Source: an uncultured Prevotellaceae bacterium
GTDB taxonomy: Bacteria > Bacteroidota > Bacteroidia > Bacteroidales > Muribaculaceae
NCBI GenBank assembly: GCA_945645715.1
Contig: CALZFJ010000179.1
Span: 1 to 5,017, forward strand
Direction of reading: 5' to 3'
DNA: 5,017 nt
Shown here one piece after another: positions 4,882-5,017 of this stretch. The first letter of the stretch is position 1, and each line of letters begins with the position of its first letter. Position numbers and translations under genes: made by a program. The notes under the pieces are model-generated. The model had not been told where the DNA came from. It searched no databases and was given only the letters and a program-made list of their open reading frames with translations.

Positions 4882-5017
4882 ATGAGAGATTACAAAGAAT
4901 CACACTTTATCAAGAGAATTGCCGTAGCACTGCTTGCTGTGACGGCATTGTTTAATGCAAGTGCGCAAGAAGCACCACAGGTGCCGACCACACTGTTCCC
5001 TTATCCCGTGGCTCCCG
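4882..5017 (+). CDS. Secreted protein, N-terminal part; possibly DUF5106-type
   Basis: The first 45 codons of a gene that runs off the window. The product begins MRDYKESHFIKR, followed by a hydrophobic core (about residues 13-24) and the classic signal peptidase I site ASA before QE (cleavage after residue 28), so the protein is exported. There is no lipobox. The mature start, APQVPTTLFPYPVAP, faintly recalls the opening of Bacteroidetes DUF5106 proteins, which often carry a thioredoxin-like domain further on, but too little is visible to claim it. ATG 4882 has AGGA only one base upstream, too close for a normal Shine-Dalgarno site; the A-rich leader is typical for the group. The promoter at 4801 suggests it begins its own transcription unit. 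Confidence 0.75.
   Translation, partial: MRDYKESHFIKRIAVALLAVTALFNASAQEAPQVPTTLFPYPVAP

Overview
The window looks like chromosomal DNA from a member of the Bacteroidales. Three things point there: two promoter elements of the Bacteroidetes TAnnTTTG type (both reading TATTTTTGCA), A-rich leaders mostly without Shine-Dalgarno sequences, and protein families and gene order typical of gut and oral Bacteroidales. The genus cannot be fixed from this stretch. All convincing genes lie on the + strand. No tRNA, rRNA, CRISPR array, transposase or insertion sequence is visible.

Region 1 (1 to about 2813) is an N-acetylmuramic acid (MurNAc) salvage cluster. It holds the 3' end of a DUF5009-type inner-membrane protein (MurT-like transporter), a BadF/BadG-family sugar kinase (MurK-like), MurQ etherase, and an exported SGNH/GDSL hydrolase. 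The first pair overlaps by 4 bases (ATGA) and the last pair by 1 base (TAATG). MurK and MurQ are separated by 121 bases that hold six tandem heptamers and what looks like a decayed copy of the murK 3' end. Expected flow: MurNAc is imported, phosphorylated to MurNAc-6-phosphate, then cleaved to GlcNAc-6-phosphate and D-lactate. The SGNH enzyme may act outside the cytoplasm on esterified wall fragments or glycans. A strong hairpin at 2776-2813 follows.

Region 2 (about 2814 to 4760) starts with a 185-base AT-rich spacer carrying inverted repeats and a promoter -7 element. Next come a low-GC zeta-toxin-like P-loop kinase and a 60-residue partner gene that overlaps it by 19 bases, so this looks like a toxin-antitoxin-type pair with the kinase first. 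A polyprenyl-phosphate glycosyltransferase (GT2, DPM1/GtrB-like) with two C-terminal membrane helices follows. The kinase is about 40% GC (218 of 540 bases, hand-counted over 3001-3540), against about 58% in a murQ stretch (140 of 240, 1561-1800), which suggests separate acquisition.

Region 3 (4761 to end) holds a second clear -7 element and the first 45 codons of a secreted protein with a standard signal peptide, cut off by the window edge.

No wholly new system can be demonstrated here. The items most worth a second look are the kinase-first pair with its unrecognised small partner, the heptamer array on the murK stop codon, and the SGNH hydrolase coupled to murQ.
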